From NCBI GenBank assembly GCA_022605955.1, contig JAKCOZ010000301.1, forward strand, positions 62,001-126,000: a stretch of DNA of 64,000 bases, in the 5' to 3' direction. The position numbers were made by a program, and so were the translations under genes. The notes under the pieces are model-generated. The model had not been told where the DNA came from, did not search any database, and saw nothing but the letters and a program-made list of their open reading frames with translations. Positions 17,585 to 31,399 of the stretch are shown one piece after another; within the stretch, counting starts at the first letter, position 1; every line of letters starts with the position of its first letter. This stretch comes from Rallus limicola. Taxonomy: Eukaryota; Chordata; Aves; Gruiformes; Rallidae.

Positions 17585-19163
17585 TTTCTCGGCCCTAGCA
17601 GACTGCAGTTCAAAACATGCTAAACGTCCAGCAATAACTCCCAAAGTAAAGAAGCTAGGCCTGAAAGGCATAGCTTGTCTGAAACCTCCTAACAGGACAC
17701 GCGAGCAGACCCTGTCACTTTGGCTCTCAGCCTTTTCCTTTGCCTGGAAAGAGGGAACATGCCTGGAACCTCCTACGGTGCTTTTCTCGGCCCTAGCAGA
17801 CTGCAGTTCAAAACATGCTAAACGTCCAGCAATAACTCCCAAAGTAAAGAAGCTAGGCCTGAAAGGCATAGCTTGTGTGAAACCTCCTAACAGGACACAC
17901 GAGCAGACCCTGTCACTTTGGCTCTCAGCCTTTTCCTTTGCCTGGAAAGAGGGAACATGCCTGGAACCTCCTACGGTGCTTTCCTCGGCCCTAGCAGACT
18001 GCAGTTCAAAACATGCTAAACGTCCAGCAATAACTCCCAAAGTAAAGTAGCTAGGCCTGAAAGGCATAGCTTGTCTGAAACCTCCTAACAGGACACACGA
18101 GCAGACCCTGTCACTTTGGCTCTCAGCCTTTTCCTTTGCCTGGAAAGAGGGAACATGCCTGGAACCTCCTACGGTGCTTTTCTCGGCCCTAGCAGACTGC
18201 AGTTCAAAACATCCTAAACGTCCAGCAATAACTCCCAAAGTAAAGAAGCTAGGCCTGAAAGGCATAGCTTGTCTGAAACCTCCTAACAGGACACATGAGC
18301 AGACCCTGTCACTTTGGCTCTCAGCCTTTTCCTTTGCCTGGAAAGAGGGAACATGCCTGGAACCTCCTACGGTGCTTTTCTCGGCCCTAGCAGACTGCAG
18401 TTCAAAACATGCTAAACGTCCAGCAATAACTCCCAAAGTAAAGAAGCTAGGCCTGAAAGGCCTAGCTTGTCTGAAACCTCCTAACAGGACACACGAGCAG
18501 ACCCTGTCACTTTGGCTCTCAGCCTTTTCCTTTGCCTGGAAAGAGGGAACATGCCTGGAACCTCCTACGGTGCTTTTCTCGGCCCTAGCAGACTGCAGTT
18601 CAAAACATGCTAAACGTCCAGCAATAACTCCCAAAGTAAAGAAGCTAGGCCTGAAAGGCATAGCTTGTCTGAAACCTCCTAACAGGACACGCGAGCAGAC
18701 CCTGTCATTTTGGCTCTCAGCCTTTTCCTTTGCCTGGAAAGAGGGAACATGCCTGGAACCTCCTACGGTGCTTTTCTCGGCCCTAGCAGACTGCAGTTCA
18801 AAACATGCTAAACGTCCAGCAATAACTCCCAAAGTAAAGAAGCTAGGCCTGAAAGGCATAGCTTGTGTGAAACCTCCTAACAGGACACACGAGCAGACCC
18901 TGTCACTTTGGCTCTCAGCCTTTTCCTTTGCCTGGAAAGAGGGAACATGCCTGGAACCTCCTACGGTGCTTTCCTCGGCCCTAGCAGACTGCAGTTCAAA
19001 ACATGCTAAACGTCCAGCTATAACTCCCAAAGTAAAGTAGCTAGGCCTGAAAGGCATAGCTTGTCTGAAACCTCCTAACAGGACACACGAGCAGACCCTG
19101 TCACTTTGGCTCTCAGCCTTTTCCTTTGCCTGGAAAGAGGGAACATGCCTGGAACCTCCTACG
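17585..19163. repeat. 990-bp-spaced duplication of a variant cassette
   Basis: The series CACGCGAG monomer, GCTTGTGTG monomer, then a monomer with GTGCTTTCCTC and the stop-creating GTAAAGTAG occurs twice, 990 bp (5 monomers) apart. The GTAAAGTAG stops fall at 18048-18050 and 19038-19040. The later copy has a private CATTTTGG change and CAGCTATAAC. Only about four monomers correspond. Confidence 0.8.
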
Positions 19164-22100
19164 GTGCTTTTCTCGGCCCTAGCAGACTGCAGTTCAAAAC
19201 ATGCTAAACGTCCAGCAATAACTCCCAAAGTAAAGAAGCTAGGCCTGAAAGGCATAGCTTGTCTGAAACCTCCTAACAGGACACACGAGCAGACCCTGTC
19301 ACTTTGGCTCTCAGCCTTTTCCTTTGCCTGGAAAGAGGGAACATGCCTGGAACCTCCTACGGTGCTTTTCTCCGCCCTAGCAGACTGCAGTTCAAAACAT
19401 GCTAAACGTCCAGCAATAACTCCCAAAGTAAAGAAGCTAGGCCTGAAAGGCATAGCTTGTCTGAAACCTCCTAACAGGACACACGAGCAGACCCTGTCAC
19501 TTTGGCTCTCAGCCTTTTCCTTTGCCTGGAAAGAGGGAACATGCCTGGAACCTCCTACGGTGCTTTTCTCGGCCCTAGCAGACTGCAGTTCAAAACATGC
19601 TAAACGTCCAGCAATAACTCCCAAAGTAAAGAAGCTAGGCCTGAAAGGCATAGCTTGTCTGAAACCTCCTAACAGGACACACGAGCACACCCTGTCACTT
19701 TGGCTCTCAGCCTTTTCCTTTGCCTGGAAAGAGGGAACATGCCTGGAACCTCCTACGGTGCTTTTCTCGGCCCTAGCAGACTGCAGTTCAAAACATGCTA
19801 AACGTCCAGCAATAACTCCCAAAGTAAAGAAGCTAGGCCTGAAAGGCCTAGCTTGTCTGAAACCTCCTAACAGGACACACGAGCAGACCCTGTCACTTTG
19901 GCTCTCAGCCTTTTCCTTTGCCTGGAAAGAGGGAACATGCCTGGAACCTCCTACGGTGCTTTTCTCGGCCCTAGCAGACTGCAGTTCAAAACATGCTAAA
20001 CGTCCAGCAATAACTCCCAAAGTAAAGAAGCTAGGCCTGAAAGGCATAGCTTGTCTGAAACCTCCTAACAGGACACGCGAGCAGACCCTGTCACTTTGGC
20101 TCTCAGCCTTTTCCTTTGCCTGGAAAGAGGGAACATGCCTGGAACCTCCTACGGTGCTTTTCTCGGCCCTAGCAGACTGCAGTTCAAAACATGCTAAACG
20201 TCCAGCAATAACTCCCAAAGTAAAGAAGCTAGGCCTGAAAGGCATAGCTTGTCTGAAACCTCCTAACAGGACACACGAGCAGACCCTGTCACTTTGGCTC
20301 TCAGCCTTTTCCTTTGCCTGGAAAGAGGGAACATGCCTGGAACCTCCTACGGTGCTTTTCTTGGCCCTAGCAGACTGCAGTTCAAAACATGCTAAACGTC
20401 CAAAAATAACTCCCAAAGTAAAGAAGCTAGGCCTGAAAGGCATAGCTCGCCTGAAACCTCCTAACAGGACACACGAGTAGACCCTGTCACTTTGGCTCTC
20501 AGCCTTTTCCTTTGCCTGGAAAGAGGGAACACGCCTGGAACCTCCTACGGTGCTTTTCTCGGCCCTAGCAGACTGCAGTTCAAAACATGCTAAACGTCCA
20601 GCAATATCTCCCAAAGTAAAGAAGCTAGGCCTGAAAGGCATAGCTTGTCTGAAACCTCCTAACAGGACACACGAGCAGACCCTGTCACTTTGGCTCTCAG
20701 CCTTTTCCTTTGCCTGGAAAGAGTGAACATGCCTGGAACCTCCTACGGTGCTTTTCTCGGCCCTAGCAGACTGCAGTTCAAAACATGCTAAACGTCCAGC
20801 AATAACTCCCAAAGTAAAGAAGCGAGGCCTGAAAGGCATAGCTTGTCTGAAACCTCCTAACAGGACACACGAGCAGACCCTGTCACTTTGGCTCTCAGCC
20901 TTTTCCTTTGCCTGGAAAGAGGGAACATGCCTGGAACCTCCTACGGTGCTTTTCTCGGCCCTAGCAGACTGCAGTTCAAAACATGCTAAACGTCCAGCAA
21001 TAACTCCCAAAGTAAAGAAGCTAGGCCTGAAAGGCATAGCTTGTCTGAAACCTCCTAACAGGACACGCGAGCAGACCCTGTCACTTTGGCTCTCAGCCTT
21101 TTCCTTTGCCTGGAAAGAGGGAACATGCCTGGAACCTCCTACGGTGCTTTTCTCGGCCCTAGCAGACTGCAGTTCAAAACATGCTAAACGTCCAGCAATA
21201 ACTCCCAAAGTAAAGAAGCTAGGCCTGAAAGGCATAGCTTGTCTGAAACCTCCTAACAGGACACACGAGCAGACCCTGTCACTTTGGCTCTCAGCCTTTT
21301 CCTTTGCCTGGAAAGAGGGAACATGCCTGGAACCTCCTACGGTGCTTTTCTCGGCCCTAGCAGACTGCAGTTCAAAACATGCTAAACGTCCAGCAATAAC
21401 TCCCAAAGTAAAGAAGCTAGGCCTGAAAGGCATAGCTTGTCTGAAACCTCCTAACAGGACACACGAGCAGACCCTGTCACTTTGGCTCTCAGCCTTTTCC
21501 TTTGCCTGGAAAGAGGGAACATGCCTGGAACCTCCTACGGTGCTTTTCTCGGCCCTAGCAGACTGCAGTTCAAAACATGCTAAACGTCCAGCAATAACTC
21601 CCAAAGTAAAGAAGCTAGGCCTGAAAGGCATAGCTTGTCTGAAACCTCCTAACAGGACACACGAGCAGACCCTGTCACTTTGGCTCTCAGCCTTTTCCTT
21701 TGCCTGGAAAGAGGGAACATGCCTGGAACCTCCTACGGTGCTTTTCTCGGCCCTAGCAGACTGCAGTTCAAAACATGCTAAACGTCCAGCAATAACTCCC
21801 AAAGTAAAGAAGCTAGGCCTGAAAGGCATAGCTTGTCTGAAACCTCCTAACAGGACACACGAGCAGACCCTGTCACTTTGGCTCTCAGCCTTTTCCTTTG
21901 CCTGGAAAGAGGGAACATGCCTGGAACCTCCTACGGTGCTTTTCTCGGCCCTAGCAGACTGCAGTTCAAAACATGCTAAACGTCCAGCAATAACTCCCAA
22001 AGTAAAGAAGCTAGGCCTGAAAGGCATAGCTTGTCTGAAACCTCCTAACAGGACACACGAGCAGACCCTGTCACTTTGGCTCTCAGCCTTTTCCTTTGCC

Positions 22101-22330
22101 TGGAAAGAGGGAACATGCCTGGAACCTCCTACGGTGCTTTTCTCGGCCCTAGCAGACTGCAGTTCAAAACATGCTAAACGTCCAGCAATAACTCCCAAAG
22201 TAAAGAAGCTAGGCCTGAAAGGCATAGCTTGTCTGAAACCTCCTAACAGGACACACGAGCAGACCCTGTCACTTTGGCTCTCAGCCTTTTCCTTTGCCTG
22301 GAAAGAGGGAACATGCCTGGAACCTCCTAC

Positions 22331-25300
22331 GGTGCTTTTCTCGGCCCTAGCAGACTGCAGTTCAAAACATGCTAAACGTCCAGCAATAACTCCCAAAGTA
22401 AAGAAGCTAGGCCTGAAAGGCATAGCTTGTCTGAAACCTCCTAACAGGACACACGAGCAGACCCTGTCACTTTGGCTCTCAGCCTTTTCCTTTGCCTGGA
22501 AAGAGGGAACATGCCTGGAACCTCCTACGGTGCTTTTCTCGGCCCTAGCAGACTGCAGTTCAAAACATGCTAAACGTCCAGCAATAACTCCCAAAGTAAA
22601 GAAGCTAGGCCTGAAAGGCATAGCTTGTCTGAAACCTCCTAACAGGACACACGAGCAGACCCTGTCACTTTGGCTCTCAGCCTTTTCCTTTGCCTGGAAA
22701 GAGGGAACATGCCTGGAACCTCCTACGGTGCTTTTCTTGGCCCTAGCAGACTGCAGTTCAAAACATGCTAAACGTCCAGCAATAACTCCCAAAGTAAAGA
22801 AGCTAGGCCTGAAAGGCATAGCTCGCATGAAACCTCCTAACAGGACACACGAGCAGACCCTGTCACTTTGGCTCTCAGCCTTTTCCTTTGCCTGGAAAGA
22901 GGGAACATGCCTGGAACCTCCTACGGTGCTTTAGTCGGCCCTAGCAGACTGCAGTTCAAAACATGCTAAACGTCCAGCAATAACTCCCAAAGTAAAGAAG
23001 CTAGGCCTGAAAGGCATAGCTTGTCTGAAACCTCCTAACAGGACACACCAGCAGACCCTGTCACTTTGGCTCTCAGCCTTTTCCTTTGCCTGGAAAGAGG
23101 GAACATGCCTGGAACCTCCTACGGTGCTTTTCTCGGCCCTAGCAGACTGCAGTTCAAAACATGTTAAACGTCCAGCAATAACTCCAAAAGTAAAGAAGCT
23201 AGGCCTGAAAGGCATAGCTTGTCTGAAACCTCCTAACAGGACACACGAGCAGACCCTGTCACTTTGGCTCTCAGCCTTTTCCTTTGCCTGGAAAGAGGGA
23301 ACATGCCTGGAACCTCCTACGGTGCTTTTCTCGGCCCTAGCAGACTGCAGTTCAAAACATGCTAAACGTCCAGCAATAACTCCCAAAGTAAAGAAGCTAG
23401 GCCTGAAAGGCATAGCTTGTCTGAAACCTCCTAACAGGACACACGAGCAGACCCTGTCACTTTGGCTCTCAGCCTTTTCCTTTGCCTGGAAAGAGGGAAC
23501 ATGCCTGGAACCTCCTACGGTGCTTTTCTCGGCCCTAGCAGACTGCAGTTCAAAACATGCTAAACGTCCAGCAATAACTCCCAAAGTAAAGAAGCTAGGC
23601 CTGAAAGGCATAGCTTGTCTGAAACCTCCTAACAGGACACACGAGCAGACCCTGTCACTTTGGCTCTCAGCTTTTTCCTTTGCCTGGAAAGAGGGAACAT
23701 GCCTGGAACCTCCTACGGTGCTTTTCTCGGCCCTAGCAGACTGCAGTTCAAAACATGCTAAACGTCCAGCAATAACTCCCAAAGTAAAGAAGCTAGGCCT
23801 GAAAGGCATAGCTTGTCTGAAACCTCCTAACAGGACACACGAGCAGACCCTGTCACTTTGGCTCTCAGCCTTTTCCTTTGCCTGGAAAGAGGGAACATGC
23901 CTGGAACCTCCTACGGTGCTTTTCTCGGCCCTAGCAGACTGCAGTTCAAAACATGCTAAACGTCCAGCAATAACTCCCAAAGTAAAGAAGCTAGGCCTGA
24001 AAGGCATAGCTTGTCTGAAACCTCCTAACAGGACACACGAGCAGACCCTGTCACTTTGGCTCTCAGCCTTTTCCTTTGCCTGGAAAGAGGGAACATGCCT
24101 GGAACCTCCTACGGTGCTTTTCTCGGCCCTAGCAGACTGCAGTTCAAAACATGCTAAACGTCCAGCAATAACTCCCAAAGTAAAGAAGCTAGGCCTGAAA
24201 GGCATAGCTCGCCTGAAACCTCCTAACAGGACACACGAGTAGACCCTGTCACTTTGGCTCTCAGCCTTTTCCTTTGCCTGGAAAGAGGGAACACGCCTGG
24301 AACCTCCTACGGTGCTTTTCTCGGCCCTAGCAGACTGCAGTTCAAAACATGCTAAACGTCCAGCAATAACTCCCAAAGTAAAGAAGCTAGGCCTGAAAGG
24401 CATAGCTTGTCTGAAACCTCCTAACAGGACACACGAGCAGACCCTGTCACTTTGGCTCTCAGCCTTTTCCTTTGCCTGGAAAGAGGGAACATGCCTGGAA
24501 CCTCCTACGGTGCTTTTCTCGGCCCTAGCAGACTGCAGTTCAAAACATGCTAAACGTCCAGCAATAACTCCCAAAGTAAAGAAGCTAGGCCTGAAAGGCA
24601 TAGCTTGTCTGAAACCTCCTAACAGGACACACGAGCAGACCCTGTCACTTTGGCTCTCAGCCTTTTCCTTTGCCTGGAAAGAGGGAACATGCCTGGAACC
24701 TCCTACGGTGCTTTTCTCGGCCCTAGCAGACTGCAGTTCAAAACATGCTAAACGTCCAGCAATAACTCCCAAAGTAAAGAAGCTAGGCCTGAAAGGCATA
24801 GCTTGTCTGAAACCTCCTAACAGGACACACGAGCAGACCCTGTCACTTTGGCTCTCAGCCTTTTCCTTTGCCTGGAAAGAGGGAACATGCCTGGAACCTC
24901 CTACGGTGCTTTTCTTGGCCCTAGCAGACTGCAGTTCAAAACATGCTAAACGTCCAGCAATAACTCCCAAAGTAAAGAAGCTAGGCCTGAAAGGCATAGC
25001 TCGCATGAAACCTCCTAACAGGACACACGAGCAGACCCTGTCACTTTGGCTCTCAGCCTTTTCCTTTGCCTGGAAAGAGGGAACATGCCTGGAACCTCCT
25101 ACGGTGCTTTAGTCGGCCCTAGCAGACTGCAGTTCAAAACATGCTAAACGTCCAGCAATAACTCCCAAAGTAAAGAAGCTAGGCCTGAAAGGCATAGCTT
25201 GTCTGAAACCTCCTAACAGGACACACCAGCAGACCCTGTCACTTTGGCTCTCAGCCTTTTCCTTTGCCTGGAAAGAGGGAACATGCCTGGAACCTCCTAC

Positions 25301-26600
25301 GGTGCTTTTCTCGGCCCTAGCAGACTGCAGTTCAAAACATGTTAAACGTCCAGCAATAACTCCAAAAGTAAAGAAGCTAGGCCTGAAAGGCATAGCTTGT
25401 CTGAAACCTCCTAACAGGACACACGAGCAGACCCTGTCACTTTGGCTCTCAGCCTTTTCCTTTGCCTGGAAAGAGGGAACATGCCTGGAACCTCCTACGG
25501 TGCTTTTCTCGGCCCTAGCAGACTGCAGTTCAAAACATGCTAAACGTCCAGCAATAACTCCCAAAGTAAAGAAGCTAGGCCTGAAAGGCATAGCTTGTCT
25601 GAAACCTCCTAACAGGACACACGAGCAGACCCTGTCACTTTGGCTCTCAGCCTTTTCCTTTGCCTGGAAAGAGGGAACATGCCTGGAACCTCCTACGGTG
25701 CTTTTCTCGGCCCTAGCAGACTGCAGTTCAAAACATGCTAAACGTCCAGCAATAACTCCCAAAGTAAAGAAGCTAGGCCTGAAAGGCATAGCTTGTCTGA
25801 AACCTCCTAACAGGACACACGAGCAGACCCTGTCACTTTGGCTCTCAGCTTTTTCCTTTGCCTGGAAAGAGGGAACATGCCTGGAACCTCCTACGGTGCT
25901 TTTCTCGGCCCTAGCAGACTGCAGTTCAAAACATGCTAAACGTCCAGCAATAACTCCCAAAGTAAAGAAGCTAGGCCTGAAAGGCATAGCTTGTCTGAAA
26001 CCTCCTAACAGGACACACGAGCAGACCCTGTCACTTTGGCTCTCAGCCTTTTCCTTTGCCTGGAAAGAGGGAACATGCCTGGAACCTCCTACGGTGCTTT
26101 TCTCGGCCCTAGCAGACTGCAGTTCAAAACATGCTAAACGTCCAGCAATAACTCCCAAAGTAAAGAAGCTAGGCCTGAAAGGCATAGCTTGTCTGAAACC
26201 TCCTAACAGGACACACGAGCAGCCCCTGTCACTTTGGCTCTCAGCCTTTTCCTTTGCCTGGAAAGAGGGAACATGCCTGGAACCTCCTACGGTGCTTTTC
26301 TCGGCCCTAGCAGACTGCAGTTCAAAACATGCTAAACGTCCAGCAATAACTCCCAAAGTAAAGAAGCTAGGCCTGAAAGGCATAGCTCGCCTGAAACCTC
26401 CTAACAGGACACACGAGTAGACCCTGTCACTTTGGCTCTCAGCCTTTTCCTTTGCCTGGAAAGAGGGAACACGCCTGGAACCTCCTACGGTGCTTTTCTC
26501 GGCCCTAGCAGACTGCAGTTCAAAACATGCTAAACGTCCAGCAATAACTCCCAAAGTAAAGAAGCTAGGCCTGAAAGGCATAGCTTGTCTGAAACCTCCT
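22331..26600. repeat. 11-monomer (2,178-bp) tandem duplication
   Basis: The pair CTCGCATGAAAC then GCTTTAGTCGG occurs at about 22823/22933 and again exactly 2,178 bp later at about 25001/25111. It is followed each time by CACACCAGC, by ATGTTAAA with ACTCCAAAAG, by CAGCTTTTTCC, and by the CACGAGTAG stop (24242 and 26420) with AACACGCC. Copy 2 has a private GCAGCCCCTG at about 26221. End points are approximate because flanking consensus monomers are indistinguishable. Confidence 0.85.
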
Positions 26601-29600
26601 AACAGGACACACGAGCAGACCCTGTCACTTTGGCTCTCAGCCTTTTCCTTTGCCTGGAAAGAGTGAACATGCCTGGAACCTCCTACGGTGCTTTTCTCGG
26701 CCCTAGCAGACTGCAGTTCAAAACATGCTAAACGTCCAGCAATAACTCCCAAAGTAAAGAAGCGAGGCCTGAAAGGCATAGCTTGTCTGAAACCTCCTAA
26801 CAGGACACACGAGCAGACCCTGTCACTTTGGCTCTCAGCCTTTTCCTTTGCCTGGAAAGAGGGAACATGCCTGGAACCTCCTACGGTGCTTTTCTCGGCC
26901 CTAGCAGACTGCAGTTCAAAACATGGTAAACGTCCAGCAATAACTCCCAAAGTAAAGAAGCTAGGCCTGAAAGGCATAGCTTGTCTGAAACCTCCTAACA
27001 GGACACACGAGCAGACCCTGTCACTTTGGCTCTCAGCCTTTTCCTTTGCCTGGAAAGAGGGAACATGCCTGGAACCTCCTATGGTGCTTTTCTCGGCCCT
27101 AGCAGACTGCAGTTCAAAACATGCTAAACGTCCAGCAATAACTCCCAAAGTAAAGAAGCTAGGCCTGAAAGGCATAGCTTGTCTGAAACCTCCTAACAGG
27201 ACACACGAGCAGACCCTGTCACTTTGGCTCTCAGCCTTTTCCTTTGCCTGGAAAGAGGGAACATGCCTGGAACCTCCTACGGTGCTTTTCTCGGCCCTAG
27301 CAGACTGCAGTTCAAAACATGCTAAACGTCCAGCAATAACTCCCAAAGTAAAGAAGCTAGGCCTGAAAGGCATAGCTTGTCTGAAACCTCCTAACAGGAC
27401 ACACGAGCAGACCCTGTCACTTTGGCTCTCAGCCTTTTCCTTTGCCTGGAAAGAGGGAACATGCCTGGAACCTCCTACGGTGCTTTTCTCGGCCCTAGCA
27501 GACTGCAGTTCAAAACATGCTAAACGTCCAGCAATAACTCCCAAAGTAAAGAAGCTAGGCCTGAAAGGCATAGCTTGTCTGAAACCTCCTAACAGGACAC
27601 ACGAGCAGACCCTGTCACTTTGGCTCTCAGCCTTTTCCTTTGCCTGGAAAGAGGGAACATGCCTGGAACCTCCTACGGTGCTTTTCTCGGCCCTAGCAGA
27701 CTGCAGTTCAAAACATGCTAAACGTCCAGCAATAACTCCCAAAGTAAAGAAGCTAGGCCTGAAAGGCATAGCTTGTCTGAAACCTCCTAACAGGACACAC
27801 GAGCAGACCCTGTCACTTTGGCTCTCAGCCTTTTCCTTTGCCTGGAAAGAGGGAACATGCCTGGAACCTCCTACGGTGCTTTTCTCGGCCCTAGCAGACT
27901 GCAGTTCAAAACATGCTAAACGTCCAGCAATAACTCCCAAAGTAAAGAAGCTAGGCCTGAAAGGCATAGCTTGTCTGAAACCTCCTAACAGGACACACGA
28001 GCAGACCCTGTCACTTTGGCTCTCAGCCTTTTCCTTTGCCTGGAAAGAGGGAACATGCCTGGAACCTCCTACGGTGCTTTTCTCGGCCCTAGCAGACTGC
28101 AGTTCAAAACATGCTAAACGTCCAGCAATAACTCCCAAAGTAAAGAAGCTAGGCCTGAAAGGCCTAGCTTGTCTGAAACCTCCTAACAGGACACACGAGC
28201 AGACCCTGTCACTTTGGCTCTCAGCCTTTTCCTTTGCCTGGAAAGAGGGAACATGCCTGGAACCTCCTACGGTGCTTTTCTCGGCCCTAGCAGACTGCAG
28301 TTCAAAACATGCTAAACGTCCAGCAATAACTCCCAAAGTAAAGAAGCTAGGCCTGAAAGGCATAGCTTGTCTGAAACCTCCTAACAGGACACGCGAGCAG
28401 ACCCTGTCACTTTGGCTCTCAGCCTTTTCCTTTGCCTGGAAAGAGGGAACATGCCTGGAACCTCCTACGGTGCTTTTCTCGGCCCTAGCAGACTGCAGTT
28501 CAAAACATGCTAAACGTCCAGCAATAACTCCCAAAGTAAAGAAGCTAGGCCTGAAAGGCATAGCTTGTCTGAAACCTCCTAACAGGACACGCGAGCAGAC
28601 CCTGTCACTTTGGCTCTCAGCCTTTTCCTTTGCCTGGAAAGAGGGAACATGCCTGGAACCTCCTACGGTGCTTTTCTCGGCCCTAGCAGACTGCAGTTCA
28701 AAACATGCTAAACGTCCAGCAATAACTACCAAAGTAAAGAAGCTAGGCCTGAAAGGCATAGCTTGTCTGAAACCTCCTAACAGGACACACGAGCAGACCC
28801 TGTCACTTTGGCTCTCAGCCTTTTCCTTTGCCTGGAAAGAGGGAACATGCCTGGAACCTCCTACGGTGCTTTTCTCGGCCCTAGCAGACTGCAGTTCAAA
28901 ACATGCTAAACGTCCAGAAATAACTCCCAAAGTAAAGAAGCTAGGCCTGAAAGGCATAGCTCGCCTGAAACCTCCTAACAGGACACACGAGTAGACCCTG
29001 TCACTTTGGCTCTCAGCCTTTTCCTTTGCCTGGAAAGAGGGAACACGCCTGGAACCTCCTACGGTGCTTTTCTCGGCCCTAGCAGACTGCAGTTCAAAAC
29101 ATGCTAAACGTCCAGCAATAACTCCCAAAGTAAAGAAGCTAGGCCTGAAAGGCATAGCTTGTCTGAAACCTCCTAACAGGACACACGAGCAGACCCTGTC
29201 ACTTTGGCTCTCAGCCTTTTCCTTTGCCTGGAAAGAGGGAACATGCCTGGAACCTCCTACGGTGCTTTTCTCGGCCCTAGCAGACTGCAGTTCAAAACAT
29301 GCTAAACGTCCAGCAATAACTCCCAAAGTAAAGAAGCTAGGCCTGAAAGGCATAGCTTGTCTGAAACCTCCTAACAGGACACATGAGCAGACCCTGTCAC
29401 TTTGGCTCTCAGCCTTTTCCTTTGCCTGGAAAGAGGGAACATGCCTGGAACCTCCTACGGTGCTTTTCTCGGCCCTAGCAGACTGCAGTTCAAAACATGC
29501 TAAACGTCCAGCAATAACTCCCAAAGTAAAGAAGCTAGGCCTGAAAGGCATAGCTTGTCTAAAACCTCCTAACAGGACACGCGAGCAGACCCTGTCACTT

Positions 29601-31399
29601 TGGCTCTCAGCCTTTTCCTTTGCCTGGAGAGAGGGAACATGCCTGGAACCTCCTACGGTGCTTTTCTCGGCCCTAGCAGACTGCAGTTCAAAACATGCTA
29701 AACGTCCAGCAATAACTCCCAAAGTAAAGAAGCTAGGCCTGAAAGGCATAGCTTGTCTGAAACCTCCTAACAGGACACACGAGCAGACCCTGTCACTTTG
29801 GCTCTCAGCCTTTTCCTTTGCCTGGAAAGAGGGAACATGCCTGGAACCTCCTACGGTGCTTTTCTCGGCCCTAGCAGACTGCAGTTCAAAACATGCTAAA
29901 CGTCCAGCAATAACTCCCAAAGTAAAGAAGCTAGGCCTGAAAGGCATAGCTTGTCTGAAACCTCCTAACTGGACACACGAGCAGACCCTGTCACTTTGGC
30001 TCTCAGCCTTTTCCTTTGCCTGGAAAGAGGGAACATGCCTGGAACCTCCTACGGTGCTTTTCTCGGCCCTAGCAGACTGCAGTTCAAAACATGCTAAACG
30101 TCCAGCAATAACTCCCAAAGTAAAGAAGCTAGGCCTGAAAGGCATAGCTTGTCTGAAACCTCCTAACAGGACACACGAGCAGACCCTGTCACTTTGGCTC
30201 TCAGCCTTTTCCTTTGCCTGGAAAGAGGGAACATGCCTGGAACCTCCTACGGTGCTTTTCTCGGCCCTAGCAGACTGCAGTTCAAAACATGCTAAACGTC
30301 CAGCAATAACTCCCAAAGTAAAGAAGCTAGGCCTGAAAGGCATAGCTTGTCTGAAACCTCCTAACAGGACACGCGAGCAGACCCTGTCACTTTGGCTCTC
30401 AGCCTTTTCCTTTGCCTGGAAAGAGTGAACATGCCTGGAACCTCCTACGGTGCTTTTCTCGGCCCTAGCAGACTGCAGTTCAAAACATGCTAAACGTCCA
30501 GCAATAACTCCCAAAGTAAAGAAGCGAGGCCTGAAAGGCATAGCTTGTCTGAAACCTCCTAACAGGACACACGAGCAGACCCTGTCACTTTGGCTCTCAG
30601 CCTTTTCCTTTGCCTGGAAAGAGGGAACATGCCTGGAACCTCCTACGGTGCTTTTCTCGGCCCTAGCAGACTGCAGTTCAAAACATGCTAAACGTCCAGC
30701 AATAAGTCCCAAAGTAAAGAAGCTAGGCCTGAAAGGCATAGCTTGTCTGAAACCTCCTAACAGGACACGCGAGCAGACCCTGTCACTTTGGCTCTCAGCC
30801 TTTTCCTTTGCCTGGAAAGAGGGAACATGCCTGGAACCTCCTACGGTGCTTTTCTCGGCCCTAGCAGACTGCAGTTCAAAACATGCTAAACGTCCAGCAA
30901 TAACTCCCAAAGTAAAGAAGCTAGGCCTGAAAGGCATAGCTTGTCTGAAACCTCCTAACAGGACACACGAGCAGACCCTGTCACTTTGGCTCTCAGCCTT
31001 TTCCTTTGCCTGGAAAGAGGGAACATGCCTGGAACCTCCTACGGTGCTTTTCTCGGCCCTAGCAGACTGCAGTTCAAAACATGCTAAACGTCCAGCAATA
31101 ACTCCCAAAGTAAAGAAGCTAGGCCTGAAAGGCATAGCTTGTCTGAAACCTCCTAACAGGACACATGAGCAGACCCTGTCACTTTGGCTCTCAGCCTTTT
31201 CCTTTGCCTGGAAAGAGGGAACATGCCTGGAACCTCCTACGGTGCTTTTCTCGGCCCTAGCAGACTGCAGTTCAAAACATGCTAAACGTCCAGCAATAAC
31301 TCCCAAAGTAAAGAAGCTAGGCCTGAAAGGCATAGCTTGTCTGAAACCTCCTAACAGGACACACGAGCAGACCCTGTCACTTTGGCTCTCAGCCTTTTC

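Noticed and set aside
16116..18050. 644-codon frame joining the 3' LTR to satellite monomers
   Set aside because: It starts at TTG with no internal ATG, and its N-terminal part is the pyrimidine-rich LTR tract. Kept only as a transcription question, not as a gene.
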